NCBI GenBank assembly: GCA_052034295.1
Contig: JBPOIS010000043.1
Location: 1 to 6,510, forward strand
DNA: 6,510 nucleotides
DNA from: JBPOIS01 sp052034295
Lineage (GTDB): Bacteria; Pseudomonadota; Gammaproteobacteria; Pseudomonadales; Moraxellaceae
Direction of reading: 5' to 3'
The notes under the pieces were generated by a model. The model had not been told where the DNA came from, searched no databases, and saw nothing but the letters and a program-made list of their open reading frames with translations. A program made the translations under genes and the position numbers. Shown in pieces: positions 1 through 5,040 of this stretch (positions are counted from its first letter, which is position 1; each line of letters starts with the position of its first letter).

Positions 1-24
1 GGCGGCTTTAGCGCCAAAATCATC

Positions 25-53
25 TTGATTGCCCTGCCTGCGCCCGCTAGCGT
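25..53 (+). promoter_or_regulatory. Possible sigma70-type promoter for cysK
   Basis: A TTGATT hexamer at 25-30 matches the -35 consensus in its first four bases. It is followed after 17 bases by TAGCGT at 48-53, a weak -10 match (TA...T). The spacing is ideal, but the -10 is poor and lies inside an inverted repeat. A start point near 60 would give a leader of about 30 bases before the cysK start at 89. This is a pattern match only. Confidence 0.35.
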
Positions 54-62
54 AGGGCGCAG
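38..62. repeat. 8-bp perfect inverted repeat in the cysK upstream region
   Basis: CTGCGCCC at 38-45 and GGGCGCAG at 55-62 are exact reverse complements around a 9-base centre, GCTAGCGTA. The structure covers the candidate -10 box. It could be an operator for a dimeric repressor or a small hairpin ending a gene to the left. Only three T residues follow (63-65), so a strong intrinsic terminator is unlikely. Confidence 0.5.
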
Positions 63-77
63 TTTGTGCAAAAATCC

Positions 78-81
78 GAGG
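78..81 (+). promoter_or_regulatory. Ribosome binding site of cysK
   Basis: GAGG at 78-81 lies 7 bases before the ATG at 89. This supports that start and the N-terminal extension of about 15 residues that comes with it. Confidence 0.6.
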
Positions 82-88
82 CCCTGCC

Positions 89-1108
89 ATGTCCCAGCCT
101 GATTTCCCCATCCCCGCCAACCGCGCCACCGCCGTGTATGCCAACAACGCCGAGGCCATCGGCAACACCCCGCTGGTGCGTCTGAACCGCATCATGCCTG
201 CCGGAGTCACCGTGCTGGCCAAGGTGGAAAGCCGCAATCCGGCGTTTTCGGTGAAGTGCCGCATTGGGGCGGCGATGATTGCCGATGCCGAGCAGCGCGG
301 CGCGCTCAAGCCGGGCATGACCATCATCGAACCCACCAGCGGCAATACCGGCATTGCGCTGGCCTTTGCCGGGGCCGCCAAGGGCTACGAGGTGATGCTG
401 ACCATGCCGGCGTCGATGTCGATTGAGCGGCGCAAGGTGCTGGCCGCCCTCGGGGCCCGGCTGGTGCTGACCGAAGCGGCGCTGGGCATGCAGGGCGCGG
501 TGGATGAGGCGACCCGCATCCGCGACAGCGATCCGGAGCAGTATTTCATGCCGCAGCAGTTCAACAACCCCGCCAACCCGCAGATTCACTGTGACACCAC
601 CGGGCCGGAGATCTGGCAGGCCACGGGCGGTCAGGTGGATGTGCTGGTGGCCGGTGTGGGCACGGGGGGCACCATCAGCGGCATTTCCCGTTATTTTGAG
701 GTGGAGCAGGGCCGCAGCCTGCACAGCGTGGCGGTGGAACCGGCTGAATCGCCGCTGATCACCCAGACCCGCAATGGCGAAGCGCTGAAACCCGCCCCGC
801 ACAAGATCCAGGGCATTGGCGCCAATTTCATCCCCGGCAATCTGGACCTCAGTCTGATTGATGAAGTGATCCCCGTGGCCAGTGTTGATGCGGTGCACTG
901 GGCGCGCCGGGCCATGACCGAAGAGGGCATCCTGTGTGGCATTTCCTGTGGGGCGGCCCTGTCGGCGGCGGCGCGGGTGGCGCAGCGGCCCGAGCTGCAG
1001 GGCAAGGTGATCGTGGTGGTCCTGCCGGATTCAGGCGAGCGCTACCTGTCCAGCGTGCTGTTTGAAGGCCTGTTCGATGAGCAGGGCCAGCCGCTGGCGT
1101 CACCATAA
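89..1108 (+). CDS. cysK: Cysteine synthase A (O-acetylserine sulfhydrylase)
   Basis: This PLP enzyme of the cytoplasm makes L-cysteine and acetate from O-acetyl-L-serine and sulfide, the last step of sulfate assimilation. The 339-residue product shows the whole fold type II signature. EAIGNTPLVRL lies near residues 22-32. The PLP lysine is in NPAFSVKCR (K56). The substrate loop TSGNTG is at 83-88, and the phosphate-binding glycine loop GTGGT is at 191-195. GISCGAA, with the serine expected to contact the PLP ring nitrogen at S286, lies near 284-290, and SGERYLSS is close to the C-terminus. NPAFSVKCR points to the CysK rather than the CysM (NPGGSVKDR) branch. The protein is slightly longer than the usual 310-325 residues, mostly through an N-terminal tail. 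Its stop overlaps the next start codon, so the MAPEG gene is very likely co-transcribed and translationally coupled. The family is certain; the exact physiological isoform is inferred. Confidence 0.96.
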   Translation: MSQPDFPIPANRATAVYANNAEAIGNTPLVRLNRIMPAGVTVLAKVESRNPAFSVKCRIGAAMIADAEQRGALKPGMTIIEPTSGNTGIALAFAGAAKGYEVMLTMPASMSIERRKVLAALGARLVLTEAALGMQGAVDEATRIRDSDPEQYFMPQQFNNPANPQIHCDTTGPEIWQATGGQVDVLVAGVGTGGTISGISRYFEVEQGRSLHSVAVEPAESPLITQTRNGEALKPAPHKIQGIGANFIPGNLDLSLIDEVIPVASVDAVHWARRAMTEEGILCGISCGAALSAAARVAQRPELQGKVIVVVLPDSGERYLSSVLFEGLFDEQGQPLASP

Positions 1109-1515
1109 TGCCGGGCTGGAACAGCATTGCCCTGACCGTCTGGCTGCTGCTGGCGGTCTGTCTGCTGCCGCTGGCGCTGGCGGCCCTGGCCAAGTGGGGC
1201 GGCGGCTTCAAGCCTGCGCACAACGCCCACCCGCGCCAGTTCCTGGCCGGCCTGTCCGGCTGGCCAGCGCGGGCACAGGCGGCGCAGCTGAACAGCTATG
1301 AGGGCCTGCCGCTGCTGGTGGGCGCGGTGGTGATGGCACAGACGCTGGCGGTGCGCCAGTTGGTCATCAATGAGTTTTTGCTGCTCTACCTGCTGCTGCG
1401 GCTGGCCTACACTGGGGCCTATCTGGCCAACTGGCCTGCGGTGCGTTCGGTGCTGTGGCTGCTGGGCACCCTGTGTCCGGTGGTCCTGCTGGTGCTGGCG
1501 GCCAAAGGACTGTGA
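1108..1515 (+). CDS. MAPEG family integral membrane protein
   Basis: This 135-residue protein has about four hydrophobic helices, near residues 5-28, 66-82, 89-107 and 114-133. Between helices 1 and 2 lies the MAPEG-type segment AQLNSYEGLPLL (59-70), in which the Asn-x-x-Glu-x-x-Pro spacing is the family hallmark. R98, Y101 and Y105 follow in helix 3, as in the family. MAPEG proteins (membrane-associated proteins in eicosanoid and glutathione metabolism) include membrane glutathione transferases, but most bacterial members have no tested activity. The length is typical for bacterial members. The ATG shares its A with the cysK TAA stop (TAATG), and I see no strong Shine-Dalgarno sequence, so translation probably depends on re-initiation after cysK. 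The pairing with cysteine synthesis hints at thiol or glutathione chemistry; that link is inference. Confidence 0.88.
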   Translation: MPGWNSIALTVWLLLAVCLLPLALAALAKWGGGFKPAHNAHPRQFLAGLSGWPARAQAAQLNSYEGLPLLVGAVVMAQTLAVRQLVINEFLLLYLLLRLAYTGAYLANWPAVRSVLWLLGTLCPVVLLVLAAKGL

Positions 1516-1540
1516 CTGAGCGGGTCCGGCAGGGGGTGTG

Positions 1541-2746
1541 ATGAAAAAATTCAGGCGCCTGTGGGCCGTGGCGGCAGTCCTGCTGGGCATTGGTCTGCTG
1601 CCGCTGGCCCCTGCACAGGCCGCGCAACAGTTGTTCAGCGGCCAGATTGGCACCCTGGCCGTGGTGGCGGTGCGTGACACCGTCAGCCAGGATTGGCGCT
1701 ATTTTTATGCCCGGCATCGCCAGAGCATTGAGCTGTACGCGGAAAGCAGTGACTGTGCCCCGGCGTGGACGCTGTGTCTGAGCGAAAACAACCGTGAGGG
1801 CCGGACCCTGCGCTGGATGCTCAACCCTGACCCCAAAACCGGTGGCTGGCGTGGCTGGTGGCAGTCCAGCGGTGATCCCGCCGCCAAATCCCCGGCCGCC
1901 GTGCGCTGGCCCATCAGCCTGCGCCCGATGGCCGTCCCGAAATTGCCGGCCGGGCTCAGCGCCCAGGATCAGGCGTTTTTGCAGCAGCGGCCCTATCTGG
2001 CTGCACTCACCGGGGGCAAGCCTTTTGTACCGGTCCGGCAGCAGTCATGGATGGGCAAGGGACTACAGTGGTACCGCTCACCGGTCAATGGCAGTGAGCA
2101 TTTTTTATTGACCTCGGGCTATCCAGCCCCGACCCTGCAGCGGCTGAACCGGTTGCTGCGCGACAGTGCCTGGGCACAGGTGGAGGCGTGGAGCGACTGT
2201 CTGGGCAGTGCCTCGGGGCTGGGGGAGTACGACACCACGGTGACACCACGGCTGATGACCTCCACGCTGTTCAGCATGAGCCGCTTCAGCAGTTATTACT
2301 GTGGCGGTGCACATCCGGATTTTGGCGATGATCCCCTGAACTACAGCATCGCCCACGATCGAGAACTGACCCTGGAAGACGTGCTGTGGGTGGGCCGGGG
2401 TCCGGCGCGGCGTTTTGAAGGCAAAACCCTGCAGGACTCGCCTGAAGGTGCCGCCTGGGACGCCTACAGCCAGTACCGCAGCAGCCAGCTGGCGCCGTGG
2501 CTGTACCGGCAGTTGACCCGCCTGTACCCGCAGGACATGCAGGGCGGCGAGGAAGGCGGGGCGGGCGCGCTGTATGCGGTGGGGGATTTTGATTTTCCGG
2601 TGTGGTATCTGACCCCGCAGGGGCTGTATGTGTCGCCGACCGTGGCGCGGGCGGTCCGTGCCACAGAATATCCGGAATTTACCCTGCTGCCGTGGGCACT
2701 GGTGCGCCAGCATCCTGGCGCGTTGCCGCTGGCCCTGCCCCGATAA
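1541..2746 (+). CDS. Exported protein with DUF3298/RsiV-like C-terminal region
   Basis: The function is unknown. The 401-residue product begins with a classic signal peptide: the basic start MKKFRR, a hydrophobic core to about residue 23, and AQA-A as a likely cleavage site after residue 27. The protein is therefore probably periplasmic. There are four cysteines (C72, C79, C220, C254), enough for two disulfides. Around residues 250-280, YYCGGAHPD followed by an ELTLEDVLW stretch resembles the G-AH...L-L-D segment of DUF3298. Near the C-terminus, FPVWYLTPQGLYV followed by EFTLLPWALV resembles the end of that domain, which is also found in the anti-sigma factor RsiV. No sigma factor gene is adjacent. 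A GTG at 1538 is in frame, but I prefer the ATG at 1541 because it gives a standard signal peptide and has AGGGGG at 1531-1536. It lies 25 bases after the MAPEG stop, so it is probably the third gene of the cysK operon. The domain call rests on visual motif similarity. Confidence 0.8.
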   Translation: MKKFRRLWAVAAVLLGIGLLPLAPAQAAQQLFSGQIGTLAVVAVRDTVSQDWRYFYARHRQSIELYAESSDCAPAWTLCLSENNREGRTLRWMLNPDPKTGGWRGWWQSSGDPAAKSPAAVRWPISLRPMAVPKLPAGLSAQDQAFLQQRPYLAALTGGKPFVPVRQQSWMGKGLQWYRSPVNGSEHFLLTSGYPAPTLQRLNRLLRDSAWAQVEAWSDCLGSASGLGEYDTTVTPRLMTSTLFSMSRFSSYYCGGAHPDFGDDPLNYSIAHDRELTLEDVLWVGRGPARRFEGKTLQDSPEGAAWDAYSQYRSSQLAPWLYRQLTRLYPQDMQGGEEGGAGALYAVGDFDFPVWYLTPQGLYVSPTVARAVRATEYPEFTLLPWALVRQHPGALPLALPR

Positions 2747-2810
2747 GGCAGGACCGCGGAGAATCTGCTTGTGCTTTTGACCGTCTTTGACCCTCAACCA
2801 CAATCCACTA

Positions 2811-2825
2811 CGGGGAAAGTCCCCG
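2811..2825. repeat. Hairpin CGGGGA/TCCCCG in repeat unit 1
   Basis: CGGGGA, a 3-base loop AAG, and TCCCCG form a perfect 6-bp stem. The same 15 bases recur at 3126-3140 in unit 2. No T-run follows, so this is not a standard intrinsic terminator. Confidence 0.6.
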
Positions 2826-2933
2826 CAATTGTCCGAGCCCGCTCAGCATCCGCAAAAAACACAGCCCCCGCGCCAGCCCGACCGCTGAAAAGAGCCCGGC
2901 AGCCCGCGAGTTTTGCGGGGACGAATGGTTTTG

Positions 2934-2959
2934 CCACCTTTTGCCGAAACAAAAGGGGG
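2934..2959. repeat. Hairpin with T4/A4 stem in repeat unit 1
   Basis: CCACCTTTT (2934-2942) pairs with AAAAGGGGG (2951-2959) around the loop GCCGAAAC. Eight of nine pairs form, with one A/G mismatch at base 2936. The matching stem in unit 2 is perfect. Confidence 0.6.
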
Positions 2960-2994
2960 TCGCCGAAGGCCCAGCCCGACACTCTGAGCAAAAA

Positions 2995-3014
2995 GGCTTC
3001 GACGCCGCTCAGCC
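2995..3014 (+). repeat. REP-like 20-mer, copy 1a
   Basis: GGCTTCGACGCCGCTCAGCC has the pattern SSCTTCGAC-nnn-GCTCAGSS, with complementary ends (GGCT/AGCC). It is the first of three such motifs in unit 1, in plus orientation. Confidence 0.6.
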
Positions 3015-3028
3015 TACGCAAACCTGTT

Positions 3029-3048
3029 CCCTGAGCGCAGTCGAAGGG
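3029..3048 (-). repeat. REP-like 20-mer, copy 1b (inverted)
   Basis: On the minus strand this reads CCCTTCGACTGCGCTCAGGG, the same motif as the copies at 2995 and 3051 but inverted. Alternating orientation is typical of REP clusters (BIME-type arrangements). Confidence 0.6.
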
Positions 3049-3050
3049 CA

Positions 3051-3070
3051 GGCTTCGACTTCGCTCAGCC
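3051..3070 (+). repeat. REP-like 20-mer, copy 1c
   Basis: GGCTTCGACTTCGCTCAGCC is the third motif of unit 1. It lies 2 bases after the inverted copy, so the two can pair into one longer hairpin. Confidence 0.6.
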
Positions 3071-3248
3071 TGCGCCAACCCGCTTTTGCTTTTGACCGCT
3101 TTTCAAATAAAAACCAAATTCACTACGGGGAAAGTCCCCGCAATGGTCCGAGCCCGCTCAGCATCCGCAAAAAACACAGCCTACGCGCCAGCCCGACCGC
3201 CGCAAAGAGCCCGGCAGCCCGCGAGTTTTGCGGGGACAGATGGTTTTG

Positions 3249-3274
3249 CCCCCTTTTGACTAAACAAAAGGGGG
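3249..3274. repeat. Perfect 9-bp hairpin in repeat unit 2
   Basis: CCCCCTTTT (3249-3257) and AAAAGGGGG (3266-3274) pair fully around the 8-base loop GACTAAAC, with a possible extra G-T pair outside. The C at 3251 replaces the mismatching A of unit 1. The T4 lies in the ascending arm rather than after the stem, so it does not look like a terminator on the plus strand. Confidence 0.65.
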
Positions 3275-3309
3275 TCGCCGAAGGCCCAGCAAGGCACTCT
3301 GAGCAAAAA

Positions 3310-3329
3310 GGCTTCGGCTTCGCTCAGCC
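3310..3329 (+). repeat. REP-like 20-mer, copy 2a
   Basis: GGCTTCGGCTTCGCTCAGCC corresponds to copy 1a at 2995, with changes mostly in the central variable triplet. Confidence 0.6.
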
Positions 3330-3343
3330 CACGCAAACCTGTT

Positions 3344-3363
3344 CCCTGAGCGCAGTCGACAGG
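3344..3363 (-). repeat. REP-like 20-mer, copy 2b (inverted)
   Basis: CCCTGAGCGCAGTCGACAGG on the plus strand matches copy 1b at its first 16 bases and then diverges at the outer end. This weakens the end pairing. Confidence 0.55.
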
Positions 3364-3365
3364 TA

Positions 3366-3385
3366 GGCTCCGACGCCACTCAGCC
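3366..3385 (+). repeat. REP-like 20-mer, copy 2c (degenerate)
   Basis: GGCTCCGACGCCACTCAGCC keeps the GGCT/AGCC ends but has changes in both conserved cores. It appears to be decaying. Confidence 0.5.
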
Positions 3386-3457
3386 CGCGATTGGGGGACT
3401 GTTGCTGAAACAAAAGCAGCTCGCCGCAGGTCCCACACCCTGAACACAAGCAAAAAA
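3381..3457. repeat. Shortened third copy of the repeat unit
   Basis: CAGCCCGCGA at 3381-3390 is identical to 2900-2909 and 3215-3224. After an apparent deletion, the segment at about 3401-3457 again follows the unit: TTGCTGAAACAAAAGC matches TTGCCGAAACAAAAGG, and TCGCCG, CACCCTGAACA and GCAAAAAA follow in the same order. The hairpin stem is no longer intact and no REP motif follows. Confidence 0.55.
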
Positions 3458-3499
3458 CGCAAAACCGGCCTCCGACTACGCGACCCCCAAGCCATGCGC

Positions 3500-3505
3500 T
3501 ATACT
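3500..3505 (+). promoter_or_regulatory. Candidate -10 box of the ppa promoter
   Basis: TATACT at 3500-3505 matches five of six positions of the -10 consensus and lies 37 bases before the ppa start. I see no good -35 hexamer at the right distance, so an activator or a weak promoter is possible. It is the best promoter candidate between the repeats and ppa. Confidence 0.4.
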
Positions 3506-3531
3506 CTGCAGCGATTTTTTGGTTGACCCAC

Positions 3532-3535
3532 AGGA
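3532..3535 (+). promoter_or_regulatory. Ribosome binding site of ppa
   Basis: AGGA lies 7 bases before the ATG at 3543. It decides against the in-frame TTG at 3519, which would add eight residues not expected in this family. Confidence 0.6.
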
Positions 3536-3542
3536 CAATCCC

Positions 3543-4070
3543 ATGAGCTACAACAGCGTTGCCATCGGCAAAGATGTGCCCAATGACCTGAACGTGATCA
3601 TTGAGATCCCCGCCAACATGGACCCGATCAAATACGAGATCGACAAGGACAGCGACGCGCTGTTTGTGGACCGCTTCATCGGCACCGGCATGCGCTATCC
3701 TGCCAACTACGGCTACATCCCGCACACCCTGTCCGAAGACGGCGACCCGCTGGACGTGCTGGTGATCACCCCCTACCCGGTGGTGCCGGGTGCGGTGATC
3801 CGCTGTCGCCCGATCGGTAAACTGAACATGGAAGATGAAGCCGGCATCGACACCAAGCTGATCGCCGTGCCCCATGATAAACTGACCCCGCTGTACAAGC
3901 ACATTCAGGAAGTCACCGACCTGCCTGAGCTGCTGCTGGGCCAGATCAAGCACTTCTTTGAAAACTACAAGGCGCTGGAACCAGGCAAGTGGGTCAAGGT
4001 CACGGGCTGGGAAGGCAGCGCAGCCGCCAAGGCCGACGTGCTGAAAGCCATCGAAGCCGCCCAGAAATAA
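3543..4070 (+). CDS. ppa: Inorganic pyrophosphatase (family I, soluble)
   Basis: This cytoplasmic, magnesium-dependent enzyme splits pyrophosphate into two phosphates and so drives nucleic acid, protein and cofactor synthesis forward. The 175-residue length is standard for bacterial hexameric family I enzymes. The signature DGDPLDVL starts at D66. The residues known as catalytic or metal/phosphate ligands in the E. coli enzyme are present at a constant one-residue shift: E21, K30, E32, R44, Y56, D66, D68, D71, D98, D103, K105, Y142 and K143. The start is the ATG with AGGA 7 bases upstream. The gene is flanked by the repeat array upstream and a strong terminator downstream, so it is probably transcribed alone. 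Nothing is missing or unusual in the protein. Confidence 0.97.
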   Translation: MSYNSVAIGKDVPNDLNVIIEIPANMDPIKYEIDKDSDALFVDRFIGTGMRYPANYGYIPHTLSEDGDPLDVLVITPYPVVPGAVIRCRPIGKLNMEDEAGIDTKLIAVPHDKLTPLYKHIQEVTDLPELLLGQIKHFFENYKALEPGKWVKVTGWEGSAAAKADVLKAIEAAQK

Positions 4071-4087
4071 GCCATACGGGTGCACAG

Positions 4088-4114
4088 AACCGGCCTGCGT
4101 GGCCGGTTTTTTTT
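4088..4114 (+). terminator. Rho-independent terminator after ppa
   Basis: AACCGGCC (4088-4095), the loop TGCGT, and GGCCGGTT (4101-4108) form a perfect 8-bp stem followed directly by more T residues, eight in a row at 4107-4114. It begins 17 bases after the ppa stop and is oriented for rightward transcription, separating ppa from the prohibitin gene. Confidence 0.92.
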
Positions 4115-4155
4115 GCTGATTTGGCCGGTGTGGGGCTGCAGTCCTGTGGCGTGCA

Positions 4156-4164
4156 TGCTATGTT
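4156..4164 (+). promoter_or_regulatory. Candidate extended -10 promoter for the prohibitin gene
   Basis: TGCTATGTT at 4156-4164 fits an extended -10 element (TG, one base, then TATGTT, four of six matches). No clear -35 is present at 16-18 bases upstream, which extended -10 promoters tolerate. Because the ppa terminator lies upstream, a promoter is needed here; this is the best candidate I see. Confidence 0.35.
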
Positions 4165-4180
4165 TTTTTCATCAAAAAAA
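4163..4180. repeat. T7/A7 inverted repeat in the prohibitin leader
   Basis: Seven T residues (4163-4169), CATC, and seven A residues (4174-4180) form a perfect AT-only inverted repeat just after the candidate -10. It may ease promoter melting or bend DNA. It has no GC stem and so is not a terminator. Confidence 0.5.
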
Positions 4181-4199
4181 TCCAAGCTGTGGGGTGGCC

Positions 4200-5039
4200 A
4201 TGAATCCTCTGGGTCTGCTGAACAACCGTGCAGGGTTTTCCTGGCTGCGTGCCCTGATCGGGGTGGCCGTGCTGCTGCTGCTGATGATGATCCTGAATCC
4301 CTTTGTCACCATTGGACCCGGCCAGCGCGGTGTGGTCACCACCTTTGGGGCAGTGGGGGGCGAGGTGCTGGGCGAAGGGCTGCACCTGCGCATCCCGATG
4401 GTGCAGCGGGTGATCAAGATGGACGTGCGCGTGCAAAAAAGCCAGGTGGAAAGCACCGCCGCCAGCCGTGATCTGCAGGACACCTACTCGATTTCGGCGC
4501 TGAACTACCACATCCAGCCGGAGCGCGCCAACTGGCTGCTGCAAAAGATCGGCGAAAACTATGAAGACCGCGTCATCGCCCCGGCCATGCAGGAGGTGCT
4601 GAAGGCCGTCACCGCCCGCTACACCGCCCTGGAGCTGATCACCCAGCGCGAGCAGGTGCGCGAGGCGATCCGCCAGCAACTGGCCACCCGGCTGCGTGCT
4701 TATTCGATCATCGTCGATGATTTTTCCATTGTGAATTTCAAGTTTTCCCCGCAGTTCACCGAAGCCATCGAGGCCAAACAGACTGCCGAGCAGCTGGCCC
4801 TGAAAGCCCAGCGCGACCTGGAGCGGATCAAGATCGAAGCCGAGCAGAAAGTCGAATCGGCGCGGGCAGAAGCTGAAGCATTGCGCCTGCAAAAAGAAAA
4901 CGTCACCGCCGAGCTGGTGCAGCTGCGCCAGATCGAAGTCCAGCAAAAAGCCATCGACAAATGGGATGGCCGCCTGCCGCAGGTCACGGGTGGGGCCATT
5001 CCGTTCATGGACATGAGCAAACTGGCAGCCACGCCCTGA
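4200..5039 (+). CDS. Prohibitin-family (SPFH/band 7) membrane protein
   Basis: This is a 279-residue membrane scaffold protein. Bacterial relatives of prohibitin form ring-like or microdomain assemblies in the inner membrane and can influence membrane proteases; the specific role here is unknown. One transmembrane helix lies near residues 15-32. The SPFH domain follows from IGPGQRGVVTTFG (38-50) to about residue 190. A long charged coiled-coil region then runs to about residue 260, beginning near FTEAIEAKQTAEQLA and rich in Glu, Lys, Ala and Gln. The end carries KWDGRLPQVTGGAIPF, typical of prohibitins. I chose the ATG at 4200 (GGGG 5 bases upstream). The frame stays open back to a GTG at 4080, but that start would overlap the ppa terminator. 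No NfeD-type or hflK/hflC partner is adjacent, and there is no FtsH gene in view. Confidence 0.92.
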   Translation: MNPLGLLNNRAGFSWLRALIGVAVLLLLMMILNPFVTIGPGQRGVVTTFGAVGGEVLGEGLHLRIPMVQRVIKMDVRVQKSQVESTAASRDLQDTYSISALNYHIQPERANWLLQKIGENYEDRVIAPAMQEVLKAVTARYTALELITQREQVREAIRQQLATRLRAYSIIVDDFSIVNFKFSPQFTEAIEAKQTAEQLALKAQRDLERIKIEAEQKVESARAEAEALRLQKENVTAELVQLRQIEVQQKAIDKWDGRLPQVTGGAIPFMDMSKLAATP

Positions 5040-5040
5040 G

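Larger units (their letters stand above)
2772..3071. repeat. Direct repeat unit 1 (about 300 bases)
   Basis: This segment aligns without gaps to 3087-3386 at a constant offset of 315 bases. By hand alignment I count roughly 36 differences in 300 positions, about a third of them in the variable stretch 2784-2805. In order, the unit carries a GC hairpin at 2811-2825, a second hairpin at 2903-2919, a third at 2934-2959, and three REP-like motifs at 2995-3070. It contains no transposase and I see no terminal inverted repeats or target duplication, so its class is unknown. Confidence 0.85.
3087..3386. repeat. Direct repeat unit 2 (about 300 bases)
   Basis: This is the second copy of the unit at 2772-3071, separated from it by about 15 bases. 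The alignment needs no gap. The hairpins recur at 3126-3140, 3218-3234 and 3249-3274, and the REP-like motifs at 3310, 3344 and 3366. The most conserved parts are the hairpin block 3121-3180 (one difference from unit 1) and the stretch leading to the inverted REP motif. Confidence 0.85.
2747..3542. other. Gene-free intergenic region filled by repeats
   Basis: I see no credible gene in these roughly 800 bases. Open frames here (for example 2941-3366 on plus and 2794-3078 or 3181-3495 on minus) run through the repeats, are rich in low-complexity peptide, and match no family I recognise. The region holds two direct repeat units of about 300 bases, a shortened third copy, several hairpins and six REP-like motifs. 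About 85 bases of ordinary upstream sequence of ppa follow. Confidence 0.8.

Noticed and set aside
47..898. 283-codon open frame on the minus strand opposite cysK
   Set aside because: It lies antisense to a certain cysK gene, matches no family I recognise, and is rich in His, Arg, Gly and Ala as expected from an antisense reading of GC-rich coding DNA.
2811..2825. Intrinsic terminator for the cysK cluster
   Set aside because: The stem is good but no T-run follows, and it sits 64 bases past the stop; the cluster may end by another mechanism.
2941..3366. 141-codon plus-strand frame through the repeat array
   Set aside because: It translates both repeat copies into repeated peptides only because the frame happens to stay open at a 315-base (multiple of three) offset. 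There is no ribosome site and no recognisable domain.
2772..3386. Insertion sequence or transposon
   Set aside because: No transposase frame, no terminal inverted repeats and no target site duplication can be seen; a non-autonomous element remains possible but unsupported.
2772..3457. CRISPR array
   Set aside because: There are only two to three long copies, the repeats are about 300 bases, and there are no short regular spacers and no cas genes.
3324..4085. 253-codon minus-strand frame across ppa and the repeats
   Set aside because: It spans a certain gene, a repeat and an intergenic region in one frame, with no recognisable domain.
4080..4199. Upstream extension of the prohibitin gene to a GTG at 4080
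   Set aside because: It would start before the ppa terminator hairpin and translate the terminator itself. The ATG at 4200 gives a normal N-terminus with a transmembrane helix.
4158..4946. 262-codon minus-strand frame opposite the prohibitin gene
   Set aside because: It mirrors the prohibitin codons; the Leu, Gln and His-rich composition is typical of a shadow frame.
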